The notes: generated by a model not told the origin, from the letters alone. Positions 8,602 through 18,315 are shown, counted from the first letter of the stretch. The stretch is DNA of 64,000 bases from Candidatus Villigracilis propinquus (GCA_016714565.1 JADKDM010000007.1:62001-126000), one strand, 5' to 3'. Numbers and translations are program-made.

Positions 8602-10288
8602 CTATTTCAGAATCACTTCTGTTTTGATCGTGCCTGCGCGTTCGTGCTTTGCGGTCAGTTTTATCTTCGTCCCTTTTTTGGCTTTTACCACCCATTCCAC
8701 TTTGGTGCGGTCGGAGGTGCTTTCGCCCATTTCATCGACCAGCACGGGCTTGTAGGCGCGGCCTTCCAATTCGCCAAGCGCTTCGCGTTCCTTGCCCGAT
8801 TGCAGGCTCGCGCCTTTTGGCAGGATGATCTCGGCGAAGACACCGCGAGTCGCTTTCTTTTCAAGCGCCTTCTGTGTGACGTAGGTTGGCAGCCAGCCTG
8901 TATTTTCCAACGCGAGGCGCACGCGGAAGGTGTCCGCTCCGAGGGAGGTGATGTCGATTTCGTAGAAGGCAAGCTTCGGCGAGATGAGAGCGTGCCAGAC
9001 GATCCACTCGGGAAAGGGGCTGATCTCCTTTTCCAAAAATTGCAGCGGGGGATTCGTCCACACGTTCATAAAGTCCCAGCCGCCCAACTCCACTTTGCCG
9101 AGCTGCGGATGCTCGTAGGGATACCAATTCACAAATCCCTTGCCTTTAAGAACTTCATCGTTCCATTTGAACATCTTCACATCATCTTCAAATGGATGCT
9201 CACGATACCAATCGATGAATTTATATTTTTCAATGCCCGCCTGTTTTTGCGGACTCCAAAATTCCACCGTCCACGAAAAGACGCCGATGTGGTCATACGT
9301 CCAGGTGTCGAAGCCGCCCGCGATGCTTTGCTTCGGATGATATTTGAAATCATGGAACACGGAAATGTTTGGGTAGCCCGTGATCTCCGTGCCTTTGTCG
9401 CCGATCTTTTGGAATGTCCACAGATCGTTGGTGGGGAAGTCATCATCGGGGCGGTCATCATACGGGCGCAGCAACACGCCGCTCATTGTGTGAAAAGAAA
9501 TTGTGCCCGTGATATTTTTATGCTTTACGATGAATTCAACCAGATTGCGCGCTTCGGGCTCGCTGGTGGGGAAGGGGCCAGCGCCCGGTTGTTCTGATTC
9601 GCTCTTCCAGCCTGTGGGGAAATTTCGATTCAGGTCGAGGCCTTGTTTTGGCGGGCGCACATTTATGTTCACGCCGTCATAATTTTTGATCAGCCCTTCG
9701 GGAAAAATTCGGTAATACTTTCCGTTCGTTTCGATCGGGTCGCGCCGCACCATCAAGCGCGGTTCCTTTGGGATGTGCCTTCCACGCGCCGTTTGGGTCG
9801 GGCACGCGCATGAGCAAAATGCGTTTGTCGCCGTCCATGTCCTCGCCCCAGATCAAGCCGTCCTGCGCATCTTCATCATGCGGGTAGGGCCGCGTGCTGG
9901 AGCGGATCACCTTCGGCTTGTCGGCCAGCGCCCATTCCGCGCCGTCGGGGTTGGCGCGCGGCACGATGTAAAACGCGCGCGTGTCCAATGCGCGGGTGGT
10001 GTTTTCATCTTTTTTATATTTTGTCACCAGGGAGTGGATGAGATACAGCGCCGCCGTGGATGCGGTCACTTCGGACGCGTGGATATTGCCGTCCACCCAC
10101 AGCGCGGGCTTCTCCGCGTCATCCCCCGACTTGAAGTTGGTCGCTGTTACGAGCCACACGTCCCTGCCCTCGTAGCTCTTCCCGATCGACTCCATTCGCA
10201 GCAGGTTCGGATATTCCTTCACGTATTCCTTGAGAATACGGGTCATTTCCGCATAGCGGTAAAAACGGTTGAATTTTATTTCTGGCAT
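8602..10288 (-). CDS. M14-family zinc carboxypeptidase, interrupted by a +1 frameshift
   Basis: A single gene of ~561 codons split by one extra base near 9761-9772. The N-terminal part (from ATG 10288, good GGAG Shine-Dalgarno) carries the first two zinc ligands in NIHASEV (His70, Glu73) and the substrate-binding block VPRANPDGAEW. The C-terminal part carries DLNRNFPTGW, the third zinc His in TISFHTMSG and the catalytic Glu in WTVEFW. Reading HPK straight into EPRLMVRRDP removes one G and restores one continuous protein with all catalytic residues. A beta-rich C-terminal domain of ~150 residues follows. No signal peptide is visible. The break could be a real mutation or a base-calling error; three similar breaks elsewhere favour the latter. 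Confidence 0.85.
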
Positions 10289-10338
10289 GGGGCGCTCCTC
10301 TCGTTCAGGCTTCGCGCGTTTGCCAAAGTCTGAACGAA

Positions 10339-10779
10339 CTACTTTTCTGTGGCAATTATAGCGGTTTCAGCTCCCCAGCCGCGTTGATGAGACGTTACAA
10401 CAAATTCCGCCAATTCACGCGGCAGGACGTTTTTCTGCAACACTTCGTTCATTGGCATCCACAGCGGAAGGTACGTCCCATATTTTGGATCGTATTCGCC
10501 ATATTCTTCGCCTGTACCCGTACCAAATTCCCCGCTCACGTGGCGGACTAGAAAATAAAATTGCCTGCCAGATGGGCGAGTGAGTTCCGCTGCTTTTTGG
10601 ATGATCTCAACGACTATCCCCAATTCCTCTTCCGCCTCGCGGATGGCGGCTTGTTCTTCGCTTTCGTCCTCGTCAATACCGCCACCCGGGAAGATGAAGT
10701 AATGCAAGCCCCCGCGATGCCGTTCGATGAGTGCAAGTCTGTCATCTTTGATCAGGATGATGCCCGCGCGATTTCTCAT
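10339..10779 (-). CDS. Nudix hydrolase
   Basis: 146 aa with a complete Nudix box near residues 32-55: PGGGIDEDES then REAEEELGI, i.e. the Gx5Ex7REUxEExGU signature binding catalytic metal. These enzymes cleave nucleoside diphosphates linked to another group. The substrate cannot be read from the sequence. The start codon overlaps the ribF stop by 4 nt (translational coupling), so it is the last gene of the nusA-to-ribF cluster here. An imperfect inverted repeat around CGTTCAG/CTGAACG at 10303-10338 lies after it and could end the transcript. Confidence 0.9.
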   Translation of the reverse strand: MRNRAGIILIKDDRLALIERHRGGLHYFIFPGGGIDEDESEEQAAIREAEEELGIVVEIIQKAAELTRPSGRQFYFLVRHVSGEFGTGTGEEYGEYDPKYGTYLPLWMPMNEVLQKNVLPRELAEFVVTSHQRGWGAETAIIATEK

Positions 10780-11693
10780 GAGAGCATGGCCCGTGTCTTA
10801 TCCACATCATCGTGGATCTGTTTGATGAGCGCATCCACCGAGGTGTAGCGGATCTCGTCCCGCAAGCGGGCGACGAATTCCAGTTGCATCGTTTCGCCGT
10901 AGATGTCACGGTCAAAGTCGAGCAGGTAGGCTTCCAAACTGGGGACTTGTCGTTCGGGCGTGAAAGTTGGGTTGAGGCCAATGTTGGTGGCTGCCATGAA
11001 TTTTTGTGAACCCAAATGTGCCCAGCAGGCATAGATGCCATTGGGCGGCATGACCTTGCCCTTGGGGTAATTCACATTCGCAGTAGGGAAGTTGATGGTC
11101 TTCCCGCGCCCTTCGCCGTGGATGACTTCGCCGCCGAGTTGATAGCGATAGCCAAGCAGTTTGGATGCTTCGTTGATGTTGCCTGTGGAAATGAGCTTGC
11201 GTATTTCGGTGGATGAGATCACGCCGCTTTCATCGCTGAGAGCTGATACTACTTCGACGGAGTAATTCAATTCCAAGCCGATTTCTGTCAGGCGGGCGGC
11301 GTTGCCTTCGCGTCCCTTGCCGAGGGCGAAGTCATAGCCGATGAGCAGGTGGGATAGGCCGAGACTCATTTTCAGCCGAGTCATATATTCGAGAGCAGTA
11401 GCAGTTGACAGGTCAGGGGTGAAGCGCTGGGTGATGACCACGTCCACGCCAAGCGAGCCGAGCAGGTCCGCTCGTTCATCCGGCGTGGTCAGGCATCGCA
11501 TTTCCCTGCCTGTAAGAACGGTGGCGGGGTGCGGGTCAAAGGTCAACAGGACGGCGGGGGCATGGTGCGCGTGCGCGTCGCTGACGAGTTTGTGAATGAT
11601 CTCGCGATGCCCGCGATGGACGCCGTCAAAGACGCCGATGGTGAGCCAGGAGTTTTGGAAGGTTGCAGCTTCGAGGGAATGATAATGTTGCAT
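10776..11693 (-). CDS. ribF: Bifunctional riboflavin kinase / FAD synthetase
   Basis: 305 aa, the usual length. The N-terminal nucleotidyltransferase half has GVFDGVHRGHREII and FDPHPATVL (FMN adenylylation); the C-terminal riboflavin kinase half has GEGRGKTINFPTANV and YGETMQLEFVARLRDEI. It makes FMN and FAD from riboflavin and ATP in the cytoplasm. It sits in the conserved order truB-ribF; a terminator-like hairpin separates it from truB, so it may also have its own promoter. The downstream Nudix gene overlaps its stop. Confidence 0.96.
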   Translation of the reverse strand: MQHYHSLEAATFQNSWLTIGVFDGVHRGHREIIHKLVSDAHAHHAPAVLLTFDPHPATVLTGREMRCLTTPDERADLLGSLGVDVVITQRFTPDLSTATALEYMTRLKMSLGLSHLLIGYDFALGKGREGNAARLTEIGLELNYSVEVVSALSDESGVISSTEIRKLISTGNINEASKLLGYRYQLGGEVIHGEGRGKTINFPTANVNYPKGKVMPPNGIYACWAHLGSQKFMAATNIGLNPTFTPERQVPSLEAYLLDFDRDIYGETMQLEFVARLRDEIRYTSVDALIKQIHDDVDKTRAMLS

Positions 11694-11696
11694 AGT

Positions 11697-11724
11697 ATAA
11701 AAAAGCCGCCAGTTTGGCGGCTTA
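11697..11724 (-). terminator. Intrinsic terminator between truB and ribF
   Basis: On the minus strand AAGCCGCC pairs with GGCGGCTT around AAACT, followed by a run of T. It lies between the truB stop and the ribF ATG, so readthrough into ribF is probably partial. Confidence 0.85.
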
Positions 11725-11741
11725 ATCTAATTTTACTCTGT

Positions 11742-12665
11742 TTAATCTGAAGTGAAGAAAACTTTTTTAGGCTGCCATTCGGGCGAGCCGTCTTCGCCAG
11801 TGATGAGTTCCATCAATGCAACGAGTTCGCCTTGTGTGCTTACGCCGCGGACTTTGGTGATAGTAGGTTCGCCGACGACTTTGACACGATGACCATGGCG
11901 TACATCTTCAACTTCGTCTGGGTTGAGTTCAACAGCGGGCCAGTCGCCAAGCGCTTCGGCGGCAGGGATGAGGTATTGATACCAGTTACCTGCAGTGAAG
12001 GCTTCCTGCAATTTTCGCAGAGGCACAGAATCGCGCAGGGAGAAGCGTCCGCTTTTGGTGCGGCGCAGGCCGACGAGATACGCGCCGCAGCCGAGCTTGA
12101 TGCCGAGGTCATTTGCCAGCGAGCGGACATAGGTGCCGGAAGAGCAATGCACATCGATGACCACTTCGGGGGGAGTCCATTCGAGGACTTCGAGATGATG
12201 TACGGTGATCTTGCGCGGTTCGAGGTCAACTTCTTCACCTTTGCGCGCCATTTCATAGGCTTTGCGTCCCTGCACTTTTACGGCAGAGTAGGGTGGGGGA
12301 GTTTGTTCTATTTCACCTACAAACGTTGCGAGGGCTTCTTCAAATTGGGCTTCGGTGACATTCAGCGGGTCGTTCGATAAAGTGACCTTGCCTTCTGCAT
12401 CGAATGTATCTGTGGACCCGCCCAGACGAATGATAGCCTGATAGCGTTTATCTGATGCGGATACGTATTCACTTAAGCGCACCGCCGGACCGACCAAAAT
12501 AACGAGTACGCCTGAGGCGCGTGGATCCAGTGTGCCTGTGTGTCCTGCGCGGCGCAAACCTGTTCCATTTCGAATTGCCTGTACTACATCGTGAGACGTC
12601 ATGCCAACTGGTTTATCTACAACCAGCGCGCCTGAAATCGCGTTCTTAACATCTTGGCTATTCAT
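11742..12665 (-). CDS. truB: tRNA pseudouridine-55 synthase
   Basis: 307 aa. It forms the universal pseudouridine 55 in the T-loop of tRNA. Motifs: GALVVDKPVGMTSHDVV near residue 13, the catalytic Asp in HTGTLDPRASGVLV, and SGTYVRSLANDLG plus LRRTKSGRFS in the second half. The C-terminal ~60 residues resemble a PUA-type RNA-binding tail. A strong AAGGAGGA Shine-Dalgarno precedes the ATG. It is part of the conserved infB-rbfA-nrnA-truB-ribF block. Confidence 0.96.
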   Translation of the reverse strand: MNSQDVKNAISGALVVDKPVGMTSHDVVQAIRNGTGLRRAGHTGTLDPRASGVLVILVGPAVRLSEYVSASDKRYQAIIRLGGSTDTFDAEGKVTLSNDPLNVTEAQFEEALATFVGEIEQTPPPYSAVKVQGRKAYEMARKGEEVDLEPRKITVHHLEVLEWTPPEVVIDVHCSSGTYVRSLANDLGIKLGCGAYLVGLRRTKSGRFSLRDSVPLRKLQEAFTAGNWYQYLIPAAEALGDWPAVELNPDEVEDVRHGHRVKVVGEPTITKVRGVSTQGELVALMELITGEDGSPEWQPKKVFFTSD

Positions 12666-12760
12666 TGGTATTCCTCCTTCTGATCCTTTTACTTTTTTAA
12701 TTATGACACATTTGTCCGATTTTTCAATAGTTCTTTAGGGTTATTATTTTTCTCTAATCC

Positions 12761-13717
12761 CTACAAATTTAGAAGTTCGCGAGTCTTTTTCAATACTTCG
12801 TTTTGGACTTCGCTCAAACTTCCCTCTATATCTGCTCCTGCGGCAGCGGCATGGCCTCCGCCTTGAAAGTGTTTTGCAACCGGTGAAACATTTACACCTG
12901 GCGCCAATGCACGCCAGGAAATTTTCACGTGATTATTATTTTGTTCGACGAAGACCATGCCGACCTTGTTGCCGTCAATGGAGGAGATCATATTAATCAG
13001 GTCGGCGTCATCATTGCCGCCATAGCCTGCGGCTTTGCGGTCTGCAACGGTGAGCGTCCCCCAAACGATGCCGTTCTTGCTTTCCAGGCTGGAAAGTCCC
13101 GCACCCCAGAATTTTGCGGCGGGGAATGTTTTCCGTACCAATGCGCGCATATAGATCTCAGGCATATCTACGCCTGATTCCATTAAAGTGGCGGCCTGCC
13201 TTAGCGCCTCCGGTGTGGTGTTGGATGTGCGAAAGCCAAGCGTGTCGGTGATGACGCCGGTCAATAACGCGGCGGCGATGGGCTTGGTGATCTTCAATCC
13301 CCACTCAGGCAGGTGATTGGTGAGGATGGCCGAAGTGGCAACTTCCTCCGCCTCGATCAGATTCAATTTCCCAAATTTTTCATTGGTGACGTGGTGGTCA
13401 ATGTTAATGTCAGGCTGACCGAAGTTTTCAAACACTTTTCCCACTCGTTTGAAATCGGCGCAATCCACAGTGATGAACGTGTCGTGGTCGCCCTTGGGTT
13501 CCTTGTGGATGAGTTCGCTTCCTTCAAGGTATTTGAAGGAGGAGGGGACACCGTCCGCGAGAACCATTTGCACGGATTTGCCTGCATCGCGCAGTGCCAA
13601 ACCTAACCCGAGCAATGAACCGATCGCATCCCCATCCGGCCTGACGTGCGAAGCAATAACGATCTTGTTCGCAACAGCTAATCTGTCTTTTATCTCCCCT
13701 GTAATTTGCTTATTCAC
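12761..13717 (-). CDS. nrnA: DHH/DHHA1 nanoRNase / pAp phosphatase
   Basis: 318 aa. DHH phosphoesterase with the metal-binding blocks IASHVRPDGDAIGSL, FITVDCAD and INIDHHVTN, and the C-terminal DHHA1 block GGGHAAAAGA. NrnA-type enzymes degrade 2-5 nt RNA fragments and 3'-phosphoadenosine 5'-phosphate. The start is GTG at 13717 with a GGAGG Shine-Dalgarno 10 nt upstream. The position between rbfA and truB is the canonical one. A dispersed palindromic repeat sits just upstream (13744-13795). Confidence 0.93.
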   Translation of the reverse strand: MNKQITGEIKDRLAVANKIVIASHVRPDGDAIGSLLGLGLALRDAGKSVQMVLADGVPSSFKYLEGSELIHKEPKGDHDTFITVDCADFKRVGKVFENFGQPDINIDHHVTNEKFGKLNLIEAEEVATSAILTNHLPEWGLKITKPIAAALLTGVITDTLGFRTSNTTPEALRQAATLMESGVDMPEIYMRALVRKTFPAAKFWGAGLSSLESKNGIVWGTLTVADRKAAGYGGNDDADLINMISSIDGNKVGMVFVEQNNNHVKISWRALAPGVNVSPVAKHFQGGGHAAAAGADIEGSLSEVQNEVLKKTRELLNL

Positions 13718-13743
13718 TATTTCTAATCCTCCGAAATGATTAT

Positions 13744-13795
13744 GTCATTGCGAGGGCGATGTTTTCCGCCGAAACAATCCCGAACGGGGAATGAC
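13744..13795. repeat. GTCATTGCGAGG-type dispersed palindromic repeat, copy 1
   Basis: It starts GTCATTGCGAGG and ends GGGGAATGAC, the inverted ends shared with copies at 22661-22733 and 27474-27568. It fills the rbfA-nrnA spacer and may fold as a hairpin in the polycistronic mRNA. Confidence 0.65.
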
Positions 13796-13800
13796 ATGTT

Positions 13801-14151
13801 TTATTTTTTTTCTCTTAACCCTGCCAATATCTTTTCGATATGGTCGGCATGTTCCGGGGTCGGGTCCCAATGAAATCGCAATCTTGGGAATGCGCGGACT
13901 TCCACTCTGGCGGAGAGCGCACGGCGCATGAACCCGGAAGCGGATTCAAGCCCTGCGAGAACTTCAGGTGCGCGGGAGGCGCCTTCCACCGCAGAGACGT
14001 AAACATCTGCGAAGGCCAGTTCCCTGTCTATCTTTACGTCTGTCACATAAATTTGTTTCAGACGCGGGTCACTGATCTCGCGGATGAGCATTTCCGCAAG
14101 TTCCTGTTTCACACGATCTGCAATACGTTGTAATCGAATTCCTGATGGCAT
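13801..14151 (-). CDS. rbfA: Ribosome-binding factor A
   Basis: 116 aa from the ATG at 14151; a GTG at 14175 could extend it by 8 residues and has a G-rich possible Shine-Dalgarno. RbfA binds the 30S subunit during 16S rRNA maturation. The sequence has the compact KH-like family layout: IADRVKQELAEMLIREISDPRL at the N-terminus, then YVTDVKIDRELAFADVYVS and a C-terminal RLRFHWDPTPEHADHIEKIL. It follows infB in the usual order. An imperfect hairpin (14161-14182) overlaps the alternative start. Confidence 0.93.
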   Translation of the reverse strand: MPSGIRLQRIADRVKQELAEMLIREISDPRLKQIYVTDVKIDRELAFADVYVSAVEGASRAPEVLAGLESASGFMRRALSARVEVRAFPRLRFHWDPTPEHADHIEKILAGLREKK

Positions 14152-14200
14152 AATTAATAAGGACGGAGTTTTCACTCCGCCCCCTTATCTTTTTCTCTTT

Positions 14201-15973
14201 TTATTCCACGATGTAACAAACCAGCATATCACCGGGTTGAATGTCGTTGAAGCTTTTGAAACCTACGCCGCATTCAAAACCCTGGCGGATCTCTTTTACA
14301 TCATCCTTCTCATGGCGCAGGGAGGAGAGATCACCTTCGTAGACAATATCCGCGCCGCGCTGAAGGCGTACCTTTGCGCCGCGCCTGAGTTCGCCGTCGG
14401 TGACTTTACAGCCTGCAACCCGTCCAAACTTTGAGGCGGTGAATACCTGTAACACCTGGGCGCGTCCGAGGGTTCTTTCCACCAGTTTCGGTTCGAGCAT
14501 ACCCTTGAGGGCTTTCTCGATATCCTCTGTCATGCGATAGATGATCTCGTACAGGCGCAAGTCAACGCCTTCTTTTTCAGCCATGCGGCGGGCGTCCACA
14601 TCTGCCTGGACGTTAAAGCCGATGATAATCGCTTTTGACGCAGATGCAAGCATTACATCATTATTGCCGATGTTGCCCGTTTCCGCGTGAAGGATGTGCA
14701 ATCCGATCTCGCCTTCGCCGAGCTTGTTCAACTCTGTGACGATGGGCTCGAGCGAACCCTGTACATCTGCCTTGACGATGAGGTTAAGTCCCTTTGCCTC
14801 GCCAGCCTGAACATTTGCGAACAGGTCTTCGAGTGAGACTTTCTTGCGGGACTGCGCCTGGGTCTTGATGGCTTCAAGGCGTTCCTGCACAATGGCGCGC
14901 GCTTCCTTGTCGGTTTTGACGACCTGGAAAATGTCTCCAGCGGAGGGAACGTCGCTAAGTCCCATAACAGCTACCGGTGTGGAAGGACCCGCTTTCTTGA
15001 TCGGCTTGCCCTTGTAGTCGGTGATCGCGCGTAATTTTCCGTGAGCAATGCCCGCCACCACGTTGTCGCCTGATTCAAGCGTGCCGTTCTGAACGAGCAA
15101 AGTCGCCAGCACGCCCTTGGATTTATCCAGCTCGGCTTCGATGACCGTGCCGATCACTTTTCCATTGGGGTTGGCTTTGATGTCGTTGCTGTCAGCCACA
15201 AGCAAAATGCCTTCGAGCAGATCTTCAATACCTTTGTTTTGTTTCGCTGAAACAGGCACGACCATGGTGCTGCCGCCCCAATCGTCGGGGACGAGTTCCA
15301 TTTCCGCAAGCTGCTGCTTCACGCGGTCTGGGTTTGCATTAGCCTTGTCGATCTTGTTCAAAGCGACCATGATCGGCACGCGTGCGGCCTTTGCATGGGC
15401 GATGGCTTCTCTTGTTTGGGGCATCACACCGTCGTCAGCGGCGACAACGAGCACGACAATATCCGCGCCCTGTGCGCCGCGTGCGCGCATTTGAGTGAAG
15501 GCGGCATGGCCGGGAGTATCAAGGAAGGTGATGAGGCGTCCCTTCTTTTCGACCTGATACGCGCCGATGTGCTGGGTAATTCCACCTGCTTCACCTGCTG
15601 CCACTTCTGTGGAGCGGATCGCATCCAGCAGACTGGTCTTGCCGTGATCCACGTGGCCAAGGATGGTAACAACGGGGGGACGGGGTTTCAATTGTGAGCT
15701 ATCCTCACCGGCGATCAACTGACGCCAGAGAGGGACTTCGCCAGTTTCCTCTACCGCCACAAGCTCATCCGAGGCTTCAAGCACAGCCTCAAATCCGTAC
15801 TCGCCAACCACGATCGCCGCTGTGTCAAAATCCACAGTCTGGTTAATGGTTGCCATAACACCGTTGGTCATTAATTTTTTGATCAGATCTATAGGGCTTT
15901 TTTCGATCTTTTGCGCCAGGTCGCGGATCACGATACTGGCGGGTAATTCAAGTTTGTTACCGTTGCTGCTCAT
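14201..15973 (-). CDS. infB: Translation initiation factor IF-2 (short form)
   Basis: 590 aa. GTPase that places initiator tRNA on the 30S subunit and promotes subunit joining. G1 is GHVDHGKTSLL, G3 is DTPGHAAF, G4 is NKID, and the C-terminal C1/C2 domains end with GVGFKSFNDIQPGDMLVCYIVE. The N-terminus holds only one IF2_N module (about residues 10-80) and no long charged linker, so the protein is shorter than the 850-900 aa of E. coli. An AAGGAGG Shine-Dalgarno precedes the ATG. It lies between ylxR and rbfA. Confidence 0.97.
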   Translation of the reverse strand: MSSNGNKLELPASIVIRDLAQKIEKSPIDLIKKLMTNGVMATINQTVDFDTAAIVVGEYGFEAVLEASDELVAVEETGEVPLWRQLIAGEDSSQLKPRPPVVTILGHVDHGKTSLLDAIRSTEVAAGEAGGITQHIGAYQVEKKGRLITFLDTPGHAAFTQMRARGAQGADIVVLVVAADDGVMPQTREAIAHAKAARVPIMVALNKIDKANANPDRVKQQLAEMELVPDDWGGSTMVVPVSAKQNKGIEDLLEGILLVADSNDIKANPNGKVIGTVIEAELDKSKGVLATLLVQNGTLESGDNVVAGIAHGKLRAITDYKGKPIKKAGPSTPVAVMGLSDVPSAGDIFQVVKTDKEARAIVQERLEAIKTQAQSRKKVSLEDLFANVQAGEAKGLNLIVKADVQGSLEPIVTELNKLGEGEIGLHILHAETGNIGNNDVMLASASKAIIIGFNVQADVDARRMAEKEGVDLRLYEIIYRMTEDIEKALKGMLEPKLVERTLGRAQVLQVFTASKFGRVAGCKVTDGELRRGAKVRLQRGADIVYEGDLSSLRHEKDDVKEIRQGFECGVGFKSFNDIQPGDMLVCYIVE

Positions 15974-16078
15974 AGGCCACCTCCTTCTCGAATTGTAGAC
16001 TCGGTCATTGCAAAGTCCACATACTTCTTACTTCCCCAACAAGAGCCTGTCAGCGAGTGGCTAATCGTTCACATGCTG

Positions 16079-16402
16079 TTACTTGTTGGTCTCCGCAGTC
16101 CCCGTTGGGGTGTCTTGCGGCAATGTGTTCATAAAACTTTCCAATTGGCTGCGGTCATCGGCAGTCAATTCCGCTTTGAGCGCATGGGCCAAAGCTCCCC
16201 TCAAGCCGCGCACCCAACATTCGCGGCGGTCATGCATATACGCGCCTCTGCCGGCCAGTTTTCCGGTCAGGTCCACACGTACCCCTTCAGCTGTGCGTAC
16301 GATGCGCAGCATTTGCCTTTTTGGCAACACGTCGCGGCATCCCACACAGGTACGCTGGGGCACATGCTTCACACGTTGGACAGGTTTCTTCTTCACCTTC
16401 AT
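16079..16402 (-). CDS. ylxR: YlxR (DUF448) RNA-binding protein
   Basis: 107 aa, with the family signatures QRTCVGCRDVLPKRQMLRIVR and GRGAYMHDRRECW. YlxR proteins are small, basic and nucleic-acid-binding, and are found between nusA and infB, as here. The Shine-Dalgarno lies in the 3' arm of a GC-rich hairpin (16409-16431), so translation may depend on opening that hairpin. Confidence 0.92.
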   Translation of the reverse strand: MKVKKKPVQRVKHVPQRTCVGCRDVLPKRQMLRIVRTAEGVRVDLTGKLAGRGAYMHDRRECWVRGLRGALAHALKAELTADDRSQLESFMNTLPQDTPTGTAETNK

Positions 16403-16408
16403 TCATCC

Positions 16409-16431
16409 CCCGCCTCCAAAATGGAGGCGGG
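16409..16431 (-). promoter_or_regulatory. Hairpin covering the ylxR Shine-Dalgarno
   Basis: CCCGCCTCC pairs with GGAGGCGGG around an A/T-rich loop in the 38-nt nusA-ylxR spacer. The GGAGG arm is the only good ribosome-binding site for ylxR. The stem lacks a T-run, so it is more likely a translational or RNA-processing element than a terminator. Confidence 0.5.
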
Positions 16432-16440
16432 ATTAAATTT

Positions 16441-18315
16441 CTACCATTCCTCGCCGCCGGCTTCGTCACCGCGCTTGTGCTTCTTGCGTCCAACAACGGC
16501 GCCAAGGTCTTCGTCAAACTCAAGGGCAACACCCTTCTTTTTGACTTTCTTGCCTTTTTTCTTATCGTCATCATCCTCAGCCACAGCAGGGGTTTGGAAT
16601 ATCTCAGGCTTCATCTTGAACAGATCTTCCAGGGAGACGCCGTCCTTGGCATTCTCATCTTCCTCTTCTTCGACGACTTTCTTCGCTTCTTTCTTGCCTT
16701 CGCCTGGTTTCTTCGTTGCAGGCATTTCTTCCGCTGCAACAGGCTCTGTTACAACCGCTGTGTCGATGGCAACTGGTTCTTCCACCTTCACCGCTTCTGG
16801 CGCAGGTTCAGGCTCAGGGAAGGACAAAGCGCCCAGCGCTTCTTCGATGTTTTGAATGGCCTTGGAACCAATGCCAGCCAGACCGAGCACTTTGTTGGCG
16901 TCAGTCTTCAAGGTGAACATTAATTGACCGACAGTTTCAAACCCAGCTTCGGTAAGGATGTTGAAGATGTGTTCCTTGAGGCCAGCCTGATCAAGAGGCA
17001 TGGTAAACGCAGCAACAGGAACTTCGGCGCGCGCGGTGGTTGTGCGTTCTTCCACTTCGCGGGCAGCTTCTTCCTTGATCTGGATCGTGCGACGTTCCAC
17101 ACGGTCCACGAACTGACCGAGCGCAGTAAATTCTTCGGGAGTGATCGCGCGGCCTTCGGCCTTCTTTGCGAGGGTTTCCTGAATTTGCGGAACTTGTTCC
17201 ACAGCCGCAGGCAGCATCGCCGCGAGGGAAGCATCGCCCTGCAATTTGTTGAGAGAATCTCCAGCCGCTTCGCTAAGGGATTTGATGTCGATGCGCCAGC
17301 CGGTCAACTTCGCGGCGAGACGGGCATTCTGTCCATCCCGACCAATGGCGAGGCTGAGCTGGTCTTCGCCCACCACAACCGTGGCAGTGCGCGCACCTTC
17401 ATTGTCCACCAGATACACGCCGTTCACACGGGCAGGGCTGATGGCTTTTTGAATATAGACAACGGGGTCTTGGTCCCATTGGATAATATCGATCTTTTCG
17501 TCGTGCAATTCTTTTACGATGGCTTGAATACGAACGCCCTTGATACCTACGCAGGCGCCCACAGGGTCAATGCCCGGCTGGGTGGCAGAGACAGCTACTT
17601 TTGCGCGTGCGCCCGGCTCACGAGAGATCGCGCGGATCTCCACGATGCCGTGATAAATTTCAGGGACTTCGTTCTCCAGCAAGCGGCGCAGGAAGTTGCG
17701 ATGCGCGCGGGACAGAACGATTTGCGGGCCGCGTGTGCCATCCTTCACTTCCATCACCACCGCGCGGACGCGGTCGTGCAATTTCAAACGCTCGCCGGGG
17801 ATCTTCTGGTTGTTCGGCATCACGCCTTCGGCCTTCATATCCAAACCGATGGTTACACCCTGTGCATTGATAGCCTGCACCAAACCCGAAACGATCTCAC
17901 CGACCTGACGTTCGTAATACGCCATTTGATTGGAACGCTCCGCCTCGCGGATGCGCTGCTGAATGACCTGACGCGCCGTCTGAGCCGCAACACGGCCAAA
18001 GTCTGCGGGGGTCGATTCAACGATGAGCATGTCACCGGGCTGCACTTCGGGGTTGACCTTGCGGGCCTCATCCAAAAGCACTTCGGTGCGTGCATCAATG
18101 ACGCTGTCTTCCACCACTTCCTTCTCAGCGTAGACGGTCACGATCCCGGTATCGGAATCCAGTTTGGCTTCCACATGTTGTGCCGTGGACGCGCCCACCG
18201 CGCGACGATAGGCGGATACCATCGCCGATTCAATCGCTGAAACGACAATGTCCTTTGCCAGTTGTTTTTCTTCAAGCACTTCATTGAAAGCTAATGCGAA
18301 ATCGTTTTTAGCCAT
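16441..18315 (-). CDS. nusA: Transcription termination/antitermination factor NusA, with long charged tail
   Basis: 624 aa. N-terminal RNA-polymerase-binding domain (about 1-125), S1 domain (about 135-205), KH1 and KH2 (about 230-350: GVRIQAIVKELHDEKIDIIQW, AIGRDGQNARLAAKLTGWRIDI). A helix-hairpin-helix module (about 475-525, LGLAGIGSKAIQNIEEALG) follows, then a low-complexity tail of acidic and Lys-rich blocks ending in VVGRKKHKRGDEAGGEEW. The tail makes it longer than the ~500 aa bacterial norm. It is the first gene of the cluster; rimP, which usually precedes nusA, is absent. A promoter with TTGCGC and TAAAAT at 17-nt spacing lies upstream. Confidence 0.96.
   Translation of the reverse strand: MAKNDFALAFNEVLEEKQLAKDIVVSAIESAMVSAYRRAVGASTAQHVEAKLDSDTGIVTVYAEKEVVEDSVIDARTEVLLDEARKVNPEVQPGDMLIVESTPADFGRVAAQTARQVIQQRIREAERSNQMAYYERQVGEIVSGLVQAINAQGVTIGLDMKAEGVMPNNQKIPGERLKLHDRVRAVVMEVKDGTRGPQIVLSRAHRNFLRRLLENEVPEIYHGIVEIRAISREPGARAKVAVSATQPGIDPVGACVGIKGVRIQAIVKELHDEKIDIIQWDQDPVVYIQKAISPARVNGVYLVDNEGARTATVVVGEDQLSLAIGRDGQNARLAAKLTGWRIDIKSLSEAAGDSLNKLQGDASLAAMLPAAVEQVPQIQETLAKKAEGRAITPEEFTALGQFVDRVERRTIQIKEEAAREVEERTTTARAEVPVAAFTMPLDQAGLKEHIFNILTEAGFETVGQLMFTLKTDANKVLGLAGIGSKAIQNIEEALGALSFPEPEPAPEAVKVEEPVAIDTAVVTEPVAAEEMPATKKPGEGKKEAKKVVEEEEDENAKDGVSLEDLFKMKPEIFQTPAVAEDDDDKKKGKKVKKKGVALEFDEDLGAVVGRKKHKRGDEAGGEEW

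Noticed and set aside
8587..9597. A 336-codon plus-strand frame over the M14 peptidase
   Set aside because: It lies opposite conserved zinc-peptidase motifs and has no recognisable domain or ribosome site.
16924..18240. A 438-codon open frame on the plus strand opposite nusA
   Set aside because: It is antisense to the clearly conserved NusA sequence, has a Phe/His/Asp-rich composition typical of mirror frames, and has no ribosome site.
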